From JBEKTW01 sp049515655 (GTDB lineage: Bacteria; Bacteroidota; Ignavibacteria; UBA10030; SZUA-254), in the NCBI GenBank assembly GCA_049515655.1, contig JBEKTW010000022.1:1-64000 (forward strand): a stretch of 64,000 nucleotides of DNA. Direction: 5' to 3'. The translations under genes were made by a program, and so were the position numbers. Each line of letters opens with the position of its first letter. The stretch's first letter is position 1. The notes beneath the pieces were generated by a model, which searched no databases, was not told the DNA's origin, and saw nothing but the letters and a program-made list of their open reading frames with translations. Below, piece by piece: positions 1 to 7,892 of the stretch.

Positions 1-1879
1 GTATGGTGTCTACTCGTTTCTTGAGAAGTACCTCGGCTGTCGTAAGTTCAGTCCGACAGTCGAAGTGATACCCAAAAGAAAAACGATCACGCTTCATCCG
101 ATCGATGATACGCAGGTTCCCGCCATTAAATTCCGGATGGAGCTCTTTTACGAGCCTGGATACGCTGACTGGCACAAGCTTGAAACGTTTACTGACAATT
201 GGGGGCTGTTCGTCCATACCTCCAGCACGCTTGTACCACCCGAGAAGTACTTCAAGGACCACCCGGAATATTTCTCAAAAGGTCCTTCCGGTAGGGTCCC
301 GGACGCTCAACTTTGCCTGACCAATCCGGATGTGCTCCGGATTGTCATTCAGGAATTGAGGGAGCGGATAGCAAAGGAGCCGAACAAGCAGTTCTGGTCC
401 GTTTCACAGAACGATACCTTCGGCCCGTGTGAATGCGATGAATGCAAAAAGATAAATGAAGAGGAAGGGTCCCCCTCCGGCTCGCTTCTCGCGTTCGTCA
501 ACAAGGTGGCGGATGAATTCCCCGATAAGACGATATCGACGCTTGCGTATGAGTACTCGCGCTCTGCACCGAAGAACATCAAGCCGAGGAAAAATGTCAA
601 TATCATGCTCTGCAGCATCGAATGTAACCGGAGCAAATCCCTGGAGGCGGATACGGGAAGCCGTTCGTTCGTGAAGGATGTGGGGGACTGGACCAATCTC
701 ACCAGCAACATCTTTTTGTGGGATTATGTTGTCCAGTTTAGCAATTATATGAGTCCTTTTCCCAACTTCCGCATCCTCCAGCCGAACATCCGGTTCTTTG
801 TGAAACACGGGATAACCTCCGTCTTTGAAGAGGGGAACAGTGCGATGGAGGGTGAATTCGTCGAACTGAGGACCTATCTCATCGCGAAACTTCTCTGGAA
901 CCCTGATATCAATGTTGATTCGGTGATGAATGATTTTCTCAGAGGATATTACGGGAAGGCCGCACCGTACATCCGTAAGTACATTGATACAATGCATGAC
1001 GCCCTCGAGGCGTCGGGCGAGAATCTCTCGATCTACGGTTCTCCGCTTCCTTCGAAAAAGGGATATCTCTCGCTCAAATTCATGAAAAAGTATGAAAAGT
1101 TTTTCAATGAGGCGGAATCTGCCGTCAGGCATGAACCTGTGCTCCTTGAACGGGTCCAAGCGGCGCGGTTGCCTCTGCAGTTTGCACAGATAGAGCAGGC
1201 GAAGGCGTACGCTATAGGAGAACGCGGATTTTATACCGTATCCAGAGATGGTACATCGAAGGTACGGCCGGCGATGAGCGCCTTATTGCAGACCTTCGTG
1301 CAACGGTGCAAGGGGGCCGGAACCAAGTGTCTTGTGGAAGGGGGTGTCTCGCCAGACGAGTACCTTGAAAGAACCGAACAACGCATGAAGGTGACTGCGA
1401 TAAAACACCTCGCGATGTTCAAACCCGTCACCCTTACCACGCCGGCGAATCCAAGATACCGCAACGGCGATGGTGGGGCCCTGACGGACGGTCTGAAGGG
1501 ATGGGAAGATTTTCATATGAACTGGCTGGGGTGGCAGGGCGAAAACATGGAAGCGGTCATAGATCTTGGCAGGCCCGTGAAGATTTCCATGATCAGCACG
1601 GATTTCTTACAGAATGGTGATGCGTCGATTTTTCTTCCCCTTGACGTCGAATACGCGGTCTCGGATGATGGAAGGGATTTTCGGCAGGTTGGATTCGTGA
1701 AGAATGAGGGGCTTGAACATAAAGAGGGAGCGTTCGTTCATTCGTTCAGCAAGGAAATTACACCGCAGCGTGCACGATATGTCCGGGTGAAAGCGAGCAA
1801 CATGAAAACCTGTCCGCTCTGGCATAAAGGTGCGGGCGGACTGGCGTGGATCTTCGCCGACGAGATCGTAGTCGAGTAA
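1..1879 (+). CDS. DUF4838 glycosidase-like protein with C-terminal discoidin-type domain (5' truncated)
   Basis: The frame is open from the first bases of the window: the upstream residues GVYSFLEKYLGCRKFSP are typical of the DUF4838 family, so the gene begins outside the window and the GTG at 65 is an internal valine. Most of the visible part (to about nt 1400) is the DUF4838 region, related to alpha-glucuronidase-like TIM-barrel glycosidases. From about nt 1410 to the end a beta-sandwich of the F5/8 type C (discoidin) kind follows, with VIDLGRPVKISMIS and VEYAVSDDGRDF. A role in recognising and hydrolysing a polysaccharide fits the locus, but the substrate is unknown. A terminator-like hairpin follows directly. 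Confidence 0.85.
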   Translation, partial: YGVYSFLEKYLGCRKFSPTVEVIPKRKTITLHPIDDTQVPAIKFRMELFYEPGYADWHKLETFTDNWGLFVHTSSTLVPPEKYFKDHPEYFSKGPSGRVPDAQLCLTNPDVLRIVIQELRERIAKEPNKQFWSVSQNDTFGPCECDECKKINEEEGSPSGSLLAFVNKVADEFPDKTISTLAYEYSRSAPKNIKPRKNVNIMLCSIECNRSKSLEADTGSRSFVKDVGDWTNLTSNIFLWDYVVQFSNYMSPFPNFRILQPNIRFFVKHGITSVFEEGNSAMEGEFVELRTYLIAKLLWNPDINVDSVMNDFLRGYYGKAAPYIRKYIDTMHDALEASGENLSIYGSPLPSKKGYLSLKFMKKYEKFFNEAESAVRHEPVLLERVQAARLPLQFAQIEQAKAYAIGERGFYTVSRDGTSKVRPAMSALLQTFVQRCKGAGTKCLVEGGVSPDEYLERTEQRMKVTAIKHLAMFKPVTLTTPANPRYRNGDGGALTDGLKGWEDFHMNWLGWQGENMEAVIDLGRPVKISMISTDFLQNGDASIFLPLDVEYAVSDDGRDFRQVGFVKNEGLEHKEGAFVHSFSKEITPQRARYVRVKASNMKTCPLWHKGAGGLAWIFADEIVVE

Positions 1880-1914
1880 GAATGAAGTAAACTCTCTGTG
1901 TTTGACGGGGAGCT

Positions 1915-2004
1915 GTTCGACTCACCCCATCAGAAATGGTGGGGTTTTTACTTGATGGGGCTCGCTCACAGCTCCTCCGGAGCCCTCCGCGGGGTGAGTC
2001 GAAC
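1915..2004. repeat. 14-bp perfect inverted repeat around a 62-nt centre
   Basis: GTTCGACTCACCCC at 1915-1928 is exactly complementary to GGGGTGAGTCGAAC at 1991-2004. The centre holds nested smaller stems (CCCCATCA / TGATGGGG). It abuts the REP-like palindrome at 2005-2046 and precedes the first GIY-YIG gene. Confidence 0.8.
1924..1949 (+). terminator. Putative rho-independent terminator
   Basis: ACCCCA (1924-1929) and TGGGGT (1940-1945) form a 6-bp stem with a 10-nt loop. The stem's last T opens a five-T run (1945-1949), about 45 bp after the DUF4838 stop. It lies inside the 14-bp inverted repeat at 1915-2004, so alternative folds compete with it. Confidence 0.5.
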
Positions 2005-2046
2005 GGTCCTGAGCGAGGACGACGAAGTCGGCCGAGTCGAAGGACC
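2005..2046. repeat. REP-like palindrome, TCCTGAG...GTCGAAGGA family
   Basis: A 42-bp imperfect palindrome opens with GGTCCTGAGCGA and closes with GAGTCGAAGGACC; the outer six bases pair perfectly. The same end motifs recur at 6850-6901, 6955-7006, 7396-7447, 10832-10882 and 44608-44627. It ends 23 bp before the start codon of a GIY-YIG nuclease gene. Confidence 0.75.
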
Positions 2047-2069
2047 ACAACATGAGACAAGGGAGCAAC

Positions 2070-2351
2070 ATGCCTGCTTGGTGCTACATTCTTCGTCTTC
2101 AATCGGGAAGGCTTTATGTCGGGTCAACGAGAAATCGTGAACGGCGATACAAAGACCATTTCGCCGGGACAGGGTGCCGAACGACACGACTAGACCCACC
2201 TGTCGCACTCGCTTACGAGGAAGAATTCCCATCTTACAAGGAAGCCCTACGCCGCGAGCGTCAGATCAAACGCTGGACCCGTGCCAAAAAGGAAGCGCTC
2301 ATCCGCGATGATGTGAGCACACTTCACCAGCTTGCCCGAAGACGACGCTAG
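2070..2351 (+). CDS. GIY-YIG nuclease family protein
   Basis: A 93-residue single-domain GIY-YIG protein. CYIL and YVGST correspond to the GIY and YIG segments, followed by the conserved R (NRERRYKDH) and the later ERQIKRWTRAKKEAL helix with its metal-binding Glu. The ATG at 2070 is preferred because the domain starts at once (MPAWCYIL); an in-frame ATG at 2052 would add six residues. Such stand-alone UvrC-like GIY-YIG proteins are predicted metal-dependent endonucleases of unknown target. A palindromic repeat lies immediately upstream, as for the second paralogue at 7049, which suggests the nuclease and the repeats are connected. The C-terminus is basic (LARRRR). Confidence 0.85.
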   Translation: MPAWCYILRLQSGRLYVGSTRNRERRYKDHFAGTGCRTTRLDPPVALAYEEEFPSYKEALRRERQIKRWTRAKKEALIRDDVSTLHQLARRRR

Positions 2352-2670
2352 GTTGACTCTTTTCCGAATCCAGCGCCTCCAGAAAATCCCCCTTAAATAC
2401 TCTCAAAATGCACACCGCCCGAGTGATATGCTTGGGCGGTGCCGTTATGGAATAGACCATAAACCCCGGTCGACTCAGTTCTCCTCGCCGCCTTGCTCGT
2501 CTGATGCGCCTATTGACTCCAACTTCCCAAAGTATTATATTTCCGATCATCGCAGGTGAAAATGAAGGGGTAATCTGTGATCGGCACAACCAATATCGGA
2601 TTGACTCATTGTCTCATTTGTCCATTGAACCATTGAGTCAATGAAAAAATGATACGATGAACAAATTTCT
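2352..2670. other. 319-bp intergenic stretch with two hairpins
   Basis: No convincing gene is seen. CACCGCCC (2413-2420) pairs with GGGCGGTG (2434-2441), extended inward to an 11-bp stem, with no T-run behind it. ATTGACTCA at 2600-2608 pairs with TGAGTCAAT at 2634-2642 shortly before the HTCS start. The second could be an operator or simply another repeat. Confidence 0.55.
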
Positions 2671-2760
2671 ATGGTAGGACAGACCATTTCCCATTACAAG
2701 ATACTGGAGAAACTCGGCCAGGGCTCGATGGGCGTCGCATATAAGGCCCACGATACCAAG
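2671..2760 (+). other. Ser/Thr protein kinase N-lobe remnant fused to the HTCS
   Basis: Residues 1-30 of the HTCS reading frame (ISHYKILEKLGQGSMG, then AYKAHDTK) match the opening of PknB-type kinases, including the GxGxxG loop (G16, G18, G21) and the VAYKA strand. The similarity stops at DTK. The lysine/aspartate catalytic core is absent, and a hydrophobic signal segment follows at once. This looks like a recombination joint between two genes, not a functional kinase. Confidence 0.75.
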
Positions 2761-5700
2761 GCGAACCGCCTTCTCCCAATCTTCATCTTTGCTTTTTTGA
2801 TTGTTCAACAGCTCGATGCCCAGGAAAAACTCCTCCCCGTTTTTCACTTCAACCAACTCACGACAGACGATGGACTTCCGACAAACGAGATTCGATCCAC
2901 GGTTGTTCGTGACGGTCAGGGATTTATTTGGATTGGGACTGTCGGTGGACTTGCACGATATGATGGACATACCTGCAAAGTCTATCGCCATAGTTCCGAA
3001 GATTCATTCTCCCTGTCATCAACCTGTGTCACTTCTCTCTATTATGATAGACGGGGTTTGTTGTGGATTGGTACATATGACAAAGGTCTGAATCTATATG
3101 ATCCCATTCATGATCAATTCAGAGATTTTCGAGAATGGCAAAACTTCAAATCAATTACGTTAATAGACGAAGATCGAGAGGGAAACCTTTGGTTGGGGAC
3201 ATACGGAGGAGGGGTTGTGCGCGCAGAATTCGAAACACAAAATGTTTCAACTCCTATCGATGGCATCGCATCAACAATAAAATTCAAAACATATAGTTTG
3301 AACACCCCGATGAACTATGCCCTATGCCTGCACGAAATGCAGGATGGTACAATTCTGGTTGGATCGGACAGGGGTCTTTTTACCATTGACCCCACGAATA
3401 GGAAGCTGATGCGTCCTCGTGCCTATGGTTCTACATGGACGAAGTTAGACACTTTGATTATTCATGCATTTGCCGAAGAATCGCCAGGCGTGATCTGGAT
3501 AGGCACACTTACTGACGGTTTGTACAAACTGGATTGGATAGGGAAGAAGCTCACTCATTATCCAAGGGATCGAATTCTTCCGGCGAAAAATATGGGAGAC
3601 CTACTTAGCGATCTAAAGATTGACAACAGAGGACGATTCTGGATTGCTACTACGGGAGGTCTTTTTCTATTTGATAGAACCTCGGCCAAACACCTCCCTT
3701 ATCTCGTGTTGTCATCTTCCGTGGTGGGCTCGCGTCTTGGCGTATTCTTGTCTACTGATGCAACCGGTACTCTTTGGGTCAGCGACTGTAGTAATGGTGT
3801 TTATTTTCTACCTCCTCGGTCCTTCCGATTCCCGAACTTTGGCCTGGCGACAACGGATAATCGCCCGGCAGAAATGACTACGATCGATAAGGCAGATGAC
3901 CATGGTTTCTGGATCAATTCAGAAGGCAATGTGATACGGCTCGACATGGACGAAATGAAAATCACAGAAATCGATGACGTCTTCCATGGAGAAAAATGTG
4001 GTTACGGCTGGAAAGGCGCCTGGGATTCTTTTAGAGATGAAAGGGGGAACCTATGGTATGGATCATGGGGACTTGGACTCTTCAAGTTCGACCCGTTTTC
4101 CAGACAAAGCATGAATTATCGATCCTCGCCGTCAGAGGTTCCTTTGAATGTCTGTTGCAGCATCGCCAAGGGAGGAGGGGATTCGATTTGGATTGCCGGA
4201 CAAGTTGCCGGGGTCATGACATTCAATGTTACGCAAAAGCGGTTCACGTATCGAAAGAACATTCGTGCACCTTCTCCCATGGGTATCATGGCCGATCGTT
4301 CTGGCAAGATATGGATCTCCGACGAGCTGGACGGATTGTTCGTTTTTGATCCTTCAACCGACAGCACGATTAATTATAGGAATGATCCGCAAAATCCCTC
4401 ATCATTAAGCGGAAATCGGCCCCGCAAGACAATTGAGGATTCAAAAGGAAGAATCTGGATTGGCTGTCGTGATGGCCTTAACTTGTGGCAGCCACAAAAC
4501 AAATCATTCAGACGCTATACTATTCCGGCCTTTATTGGTGGGTCTGTCGACCCACTTGGAAACGATGCACAAGGGAGATTGTGGATAAATTGCTACGGAG
4601 GTCTTGTAATACTTGATCCGGTGTCAGAGAAGTTTACAGATTTTGATTATTCTGATGGCTTCTGTGGGGATGTAAACTCAATGTATTTGATGGAGGATGG
4701 CAAAATCCTGTTGGCTGGGGCCGCAGGTATGAATGTGCTTTATGCTGAAAGCCTGTTTACTTCAGTGCCTCCACCGCCGTTCGTGATCACAAGAATGACA
4801 ATTGATGATAGTGTTGATATATCTATATCTACGCTGGTAAACTCATCTAAGCGTCAGTTCCCGTACCAGGAAAATGTACTCGAATTTGAATTTGCGGCTA
4901 TTGATCCCGGTGCTACCCATTTCATTGAATATCTTTATCGGCTTGAAGGTCTGGAAGATTCATGGGTCAAGCCTGCCAACCGACGGTTCGTGCGTTACAC
5001 TGGTTTGAGTCCCGGCGATTACGTTTTCAGAGTCAAGGCGATCAATAAACATGGAAGATGGCAGGATCAGGAAATTGCACTTGCCTTCTCAATAGCTCCC
5101 CCCTGGTGGAAAACGTGGTGGGCGTATGCTTTTTATGGATTTAGTTTTCTAGGATTTCTCTATGCCGGATATCGTTTACGATTAAAGCAAGTCCGTTTGA
5201 AGCAACGTCTAGAGATGGAACACTTCCAAACAGAACATCTTGCAGAAGTCGACAGACTCAAATCCCGTTTCTTTTCAAACATCTCTCATGAATTCCGTAC
5301 ACCGTTGACCCTGATACTCGGACCCGCAGAGCAGATGATGGATCAAAGTAAGGATACGATAGCTCGACAAAAGTTATATCTCATAAAAGACAATGCAAAG
5401 AAGCTATTAGGATTGGTTAATCAGCTTCTCGACTTCTCACGCCTCGAATCGGGAGTAATGAAGCTTCAGGTATCGGGTGGAGATATTGTTCAGTTCCTCC
5501 GCAGGGTAGTGATGTCGTTCGAATCGTGGGCTGAGAAAAAGAAAATCACGCTTGCATTTACATCTGAGATAGGATCGGTTGAAGGTTACAATGATGCTGA
5601 CAAGCTTGAGAAGATCATGAATAACCTGATGTCGAACGCGCTGAAGTTCACGCCGGAGGGGGGAAGCGTACAAACATGCGTGTGTCGTAGGGGCGGATCA

Positions 5701-6840
5701 CGATCCGCCCCAGTGGAGGAGGGCTGCCTGGAGATCACCGTAAGAGACACTGGCCCCGGCATCTCACCCGAACACCTTCCTCACATTTTCGACCGCTTCT
5801 ACCGGGTGGACGATACACACACAACAGAAGGCACGGGTATCGGCCTCGCGCTCGTGAAAGAACTTGTCCAGCTTCACCATGGAACAATTGAGGCAGAAAG
5901 CGCGATAGGGCAGGGTTCGATTTTCACGGTCATGTTGCCGATAGATAGATCTGCCTATGCTTCTGATGAGATTGTTGCTGCTCCCGCTCAGCGGGGAGAG
6001 GGTGAGCGGGTTGAGATGGTCGAGTCGTCACGAGAGGTGATGCCAGCGCCAGCTGAAAAGCCGTCTGAAGGCAAGCCGATTGTCCTTATCGTCGAAGACA
6101 ATACCGATCTCCGAACCTACATACGCGAATTTCTGGAGAATGATTATGCCGTCAGGGAAGCCGGAGACGGTGAAGCGGGTTACAACACGGCGATCGAAAT
6201 TGTGCCGGACATCATTATCAGCGACATCATGATGCCAAAAATGGACGGCATCAAGCTTTGCCGAATGCTTAAGCAGGATGTGCGGACCAGTCATGTGCCG
6301 GTGATACTGCTGACAGCCCGGGCAGGCACGGACAGCAAGATTGAAGGATTGGAGACCGGCGCTGATGATTACATCACAAAACCCTTTGACGCGCGGGAAC
6401 TCTTCGCCAGGGTAAAGAACCTGATTGAACAACGCCGGCAGTTGAGGCAGAAGTTTTCAGCCGGCACGGTTCTCAAGCCCGGGGAAGTTGCGGTCACATC
6501 GCTTGACGATGACCTGCTGAAAAGAGTGATGGCGGCAGTTGAGAAAAACATCGGTAATGCAGACTATGACGTTGACGCTCTTGCGCAGGAAGCCTGTCTG
6601 AGTCGTCCGCATCTCAATCGGAAGCTTCAGGCGCTTACAAATTTGTCTCCGGCAGAATTCATTCGTTATGTTCGTTTACAGCGTGCACGTGAATTCCTGG
6701 AAAAGAACACTGGCAGTGTTGCTGAGATTGCATTTCAAGTTGGTTTTGTTAATCCGGCACATTTTAGTAAATGTTTCCATGAGCGTTTCGGATATTCGCC
6801 CTCTAATGTTCACCGTCAGTCTTCGATAAACTCAGACTGA
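2671..6840 (+). CDS. Hybrid two-component system sensor/regulator (HTCS) with a kinase-like N-terminal scrap
   Basis: A 1389-residue HTCS. After residue 30 comes a signal-peptide-like segment (LLPIFIFAFLIVQQLDAQ), then a two-component propeller of about 14 repeats (roughly 55-690), a Y_Y_Y domain (730-796), a membrane helix (812-835), HisKA with H873 in SHEFRTP, an ATPase with the N-box near N984 and DTGPGIS / GTGIGLAL, a receiver with phospho-acceptor D1185 (SDIMMPKMDG), and an AraC HTH at the end. Such proteins sense oligosaccharides in the periplasm and activate glycan-use genes. Two oddities: residues 1-30 look like the glycine-rich loop of a Ser/Thr kinase, and the last codons lie in a palindromic repeat. 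An ATG at 2728 could be the real start. Confidence 0.9.
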   Translation: MVGQTISHYKILEKLGQGSMGVAYKAHDTKANRLLPIFIFAFLIVQQLDAQEKLLPVFHFNQLTTDDGLPTNEIRSTVVRDGQGFIWIGTVGGLARYDGHTCKVYRHSSEDSFSLSSTCVTSLYYDRRGLLWIGTYDKGLNLYDPIHDQFRDFREWQNFKSITLIDEDREGNLWLGTYGGGVVRAEFETQNVSTPIDGIASTIKFKTYSLNTPMNYALCLHEMQDGTILVGSDRGLFTIDPTNRKLMRPRAYGSTWTKLDTLIIHAFAEESPGVIWIGTLTDGLYKLDWIGKKLTHYPRDRILPAKNMGDLLSDLKIDNRGRFWIATTGGLFLFDRTSAKHLPYLVLSSSVVGSRLGVFLSTDATGTLWVSDCSNGVYFLPPRSFRFPNFGLATTDNRPAEMTTIDKADDHGFWINSEGNVIRLDMDEMKITEIDDVFHGEKCGYGWKGAWDSFRDERGNLWYGSWGLGLFKFDPFSRQSMNYRSSPSEVPLNVCCSIAKGGGDSIWIAGQVAGVMTFNVTQKRFTYRKNIRAPSPMGIMADRSGKIWISDELDGLFVFDPSTDSTINYRNDPQNPSSLSGNRPRKTIEDSKGRIWIGCRDGLNLWQPQNKSFRRYTIPAFIGGSVDPLGNDAQGRLWINCYGGLVILDPVSEKFTDFDYSDGFCGDVNSMYLMEDGKILLAGAAGMNVLYAESLFTSVPPPPFVITRMTIDDSVDISISTLVNSSKRQFPYQENVLEFEFAAIDPGATHFIEYLYRLEGLEDSWVKPANRRFVRYTGLSPGDYVFRVKAINKHGRWQDQEIALAFSIAPPWWKTWWAYAFYGFSFLGFLYAGYRLRLKQVRLKQRLEMEHFQTEHLAEVDRLKSRFFSNISHEFRTPLTLILGPAEQMMDQSKDTIARQKLYLIKDNAKKLLGLVNQLLDFSRLESGVMKLQVSGGDIVQFLRRVVMSFESWAEKKKITLAFTSEIGSVEGYNDADKLEKIMNNLMSNALKFTPEGGSVQTCVCRRGGSRSAPVEEGCLEITVRDTGPGISPEHLPHIFDRFYRVDDTHTTEGTGIGLALVKELVQLHHGTIEAESAIGQGSIFTVMLPIDRSAYASDEIVAAPAQRGEGERVEMVESSREVMPAPAEKPSEGKPIVLIVEDNTDLRTYIREFLENDYAVREAGDGEAGYNTAIEIVPDIIISDIMMPKMDGIKLCRMLKQDVRTSHVPVILLTARAGTDSKIEGLETGADDYITKPFDARELFARVKNLIEQRRQLRQKFSAGTVLKPGEVAVTSLDDDLLKRVMAAVEKNIGNADYDVDALAQEACLSRPHLNRKLQALTNLSPAEFIRYVRLQRAREFLEKNTGSVAEIAFQVGFVNPAHFSKCFHERFGYSPSNVHRQSSINSD
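5690..5711. repeat. Perfect 10-bp-arm palindrome inside the HTCS ATPase domain
   Basis: GGGGCGGATC (5690-5699) and GATCCGCCCC (5702-5711) are separated by two bases. The segment is translated in frame as RRGGSRSAP between KFTPEGG and LEITVRDTGPG, where the family normally has a short loop. It looks like a repeat inserted without breaking the frame. Confidence 0.75.
5981..5995. repeat. Short REP-like palindrome in the HTCS linker
   Basis: CCCGCT (5983-5988) and AGCGGG (5990-5995) are separated by one base, inside CTCCCGCTCAGCGGGGAG. It is translated as part of the linker between the ATPase and receiver domains. Confidence 0.45.
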
Positions 6841-7009
6841 CGGTTACGAGTCATCCTAAGTCTTCGGCGTGAGCTCAGACGAACGCTTGTCGAAGGGTGA
6901 CGAGCAGAACAACCTCATTGTCAGTCTTCGATGAACTCAGACTAACGGTTAGTAGTCATCCTGAGTCTTCGGCGTGAGCTCAGACGAACGCTTGTCGAAG
7001 GGTGACGAG
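6815..7009. repeat. Two tandem 90-bp copies of a REP-like repeat
   Basis: Copies at 6815-6904 and 6920-7009 are nearly identical and spaced 105 bp apart. Each has a first hairpin (ACCGTCAGTC 6812-6821 with GACTGACGGT 6835-6844 in copy 1) and a second imperfect palindrome (6850-6901 and 6955-7006) beginning GTCATCCT and ending GTCGAAGGGTGAC. The HTCS stop codon lies in the first hairpin of copy 1. The pair sits directly upstream of a GIY-YIG gene. Confidence 0.85.
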
Positions 7010-7048
7010 AAAAACGAGTAAGAATATCGTTGAAAGGAGGCATCCGGC

Positions 7049-7387
7049 ATGAAACAAGGCTGGGTTTACATCTTGGAATGTTCTGATGGATCATACTACA
7101 CCGGATGTACATCGAATCTCGACAAACGAATTTGGGAACATCAATCAGGAACACGTCCTGGATATACGGCAAGTAGGCGACCGCTGAAATTGCTATGGTC
7201 AGAGCGTTTCGCGGACATTAGGGATGCAATCGCTGCCGAACGCCAAATCAAAGGGTGGAGTCGAAAAAAGAAGGAGGCATTAATGAGAGGAGATTTCGAA
7301 GCCCTTTGTGAACTTTCCAAGTCAAATAAATCGCCAGACACACGAAAGAAAAAGTCACGGACACGTGGACCCGAACCCTCATCCTGA
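7049..7387 (+). CDS. GIY-YIG nuclease family protein (second paralogue)
   Basis: A 112-residue protein whose first 90 residues form a GIY-YIG domain: WVYIL and YYTGCT for the two signature strands, then LDKRIWEH with the catalytic Arg region, and AAERQIKGWSRKKKEAL with the conserved Glu. It has a good ribosome site (AAAGGAGG, 11 nt before the ATG). The tail after about residue 90 (KSNKSPDTRKKKSRTRG) is basic and low complexity and runs up to the next repeat copy. It is related to the gene at 2070 but clearly diverged. Palindromic repeats of the same family lie on both sides (6815-7009 and 7396-7447), so the nuclease may promote spread or maintenance of these repeats. Confidence 0.85.
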   Translation: MKQGWVYILECSDGSYYTGCTSNLDKRIWEHQSGTRPGYTASRRPLKLLWSERFADIRDAIAAERQIKGWSRKKKEALMRGDFEALCELSKSNKSPDTRKKKSRTRGPEPSS

Positions 7388-7395
7388 GCTAATTA

Positions 7396-7447
7396 GTCAT
7401 CCTGAGTCTTCGGCGTGAGCTCAGACGAACGCTTGTCGAAGGATGAC
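7396..7447. repeat. Third copy of the REP-like palindrome, downstream of GIY-YIG
   Basis: The sequence begins GTCATCCTGAGTCTTCGG and ends GCTTGTCGAAGGATGAC; its outer eight bases pair perfectly. It matches the second half of the repeats at 6850-6901 and 6955-7006 almost base for base and starts 8 bp after the GIY-YIG stop codon. Confidence 0.8.
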
Positions 7448-7590
7448 GAGGCCCCCATTTTTCCCCCGCATTTTCACCTATTTTCCAGAAATGATTCAAA
7501 CAGAGAAGTTTATGATTCAAATTTGATACCCACCCCCGCCTCGCATTTTGTACCTTGACGCTGTCCTTAACCACAAAACATGACAATTCC

Positions 7591-7890
7591 ATGAAACAGC
7601 GCCTGCCAAATCCGGCGAATCCTTGCGCCACGATAGTGTACGAACTGCGAGCGCGAAGCCATGTAACCCTGATAGTGATCGATCCCCTTGGCCGGCGAGT
7701 TGCAACGCTGGTGGATGAAGTCGAGGAAGCCGGGGACAAGTCGGTGAGCTTTAACGCAAACGGGTTGGCAAGTGGTCAGTATTACTATCAGTTATCTGTC
7801 ATGGCGAAGGGTTCAAACGGGAAATCCGGAAGTTACGTCAAGACAAAGAAATTATTGCTGCTCGAACAAGGAATTCAAGAAAGGAGTTAG
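7591..7890 (+). pseudogene. Isolated, degenerate type IX sorting domain (3' remnant of a secreted protein)
   Basis: About 100 residues resemble only the C-terminal Por sorting domain: RLPNPANPCATIVYEL stands in place of QNYPNPFNPxTxIxYxL, then VTLIVIDPLGRRVATLVDE and a VKTKKLLLLE end. There is no signal peptide, no upstream domain and no ribosome site for the ATG at 7591. The altered signature suggests decay. The stop codon overlaps the ribosome site of the next gene, so it may only be the tail of a deleted neighbour. Confidence 0.6.
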
Positions 7891-7892
7891 GT

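Noticed and set aside
404..1159. Long minus-strand open frame inside the DUF4838 gene
   Set aside because: It is antisense to a well-supported coding frame and shows no recognisable domain.
1889..1922. Similarity to 12784-12817 (GTGTTTGACGxGGAGC)
   Set aside because: About 25 of 32 bases match, but there is no structure or context to separate it from chance.
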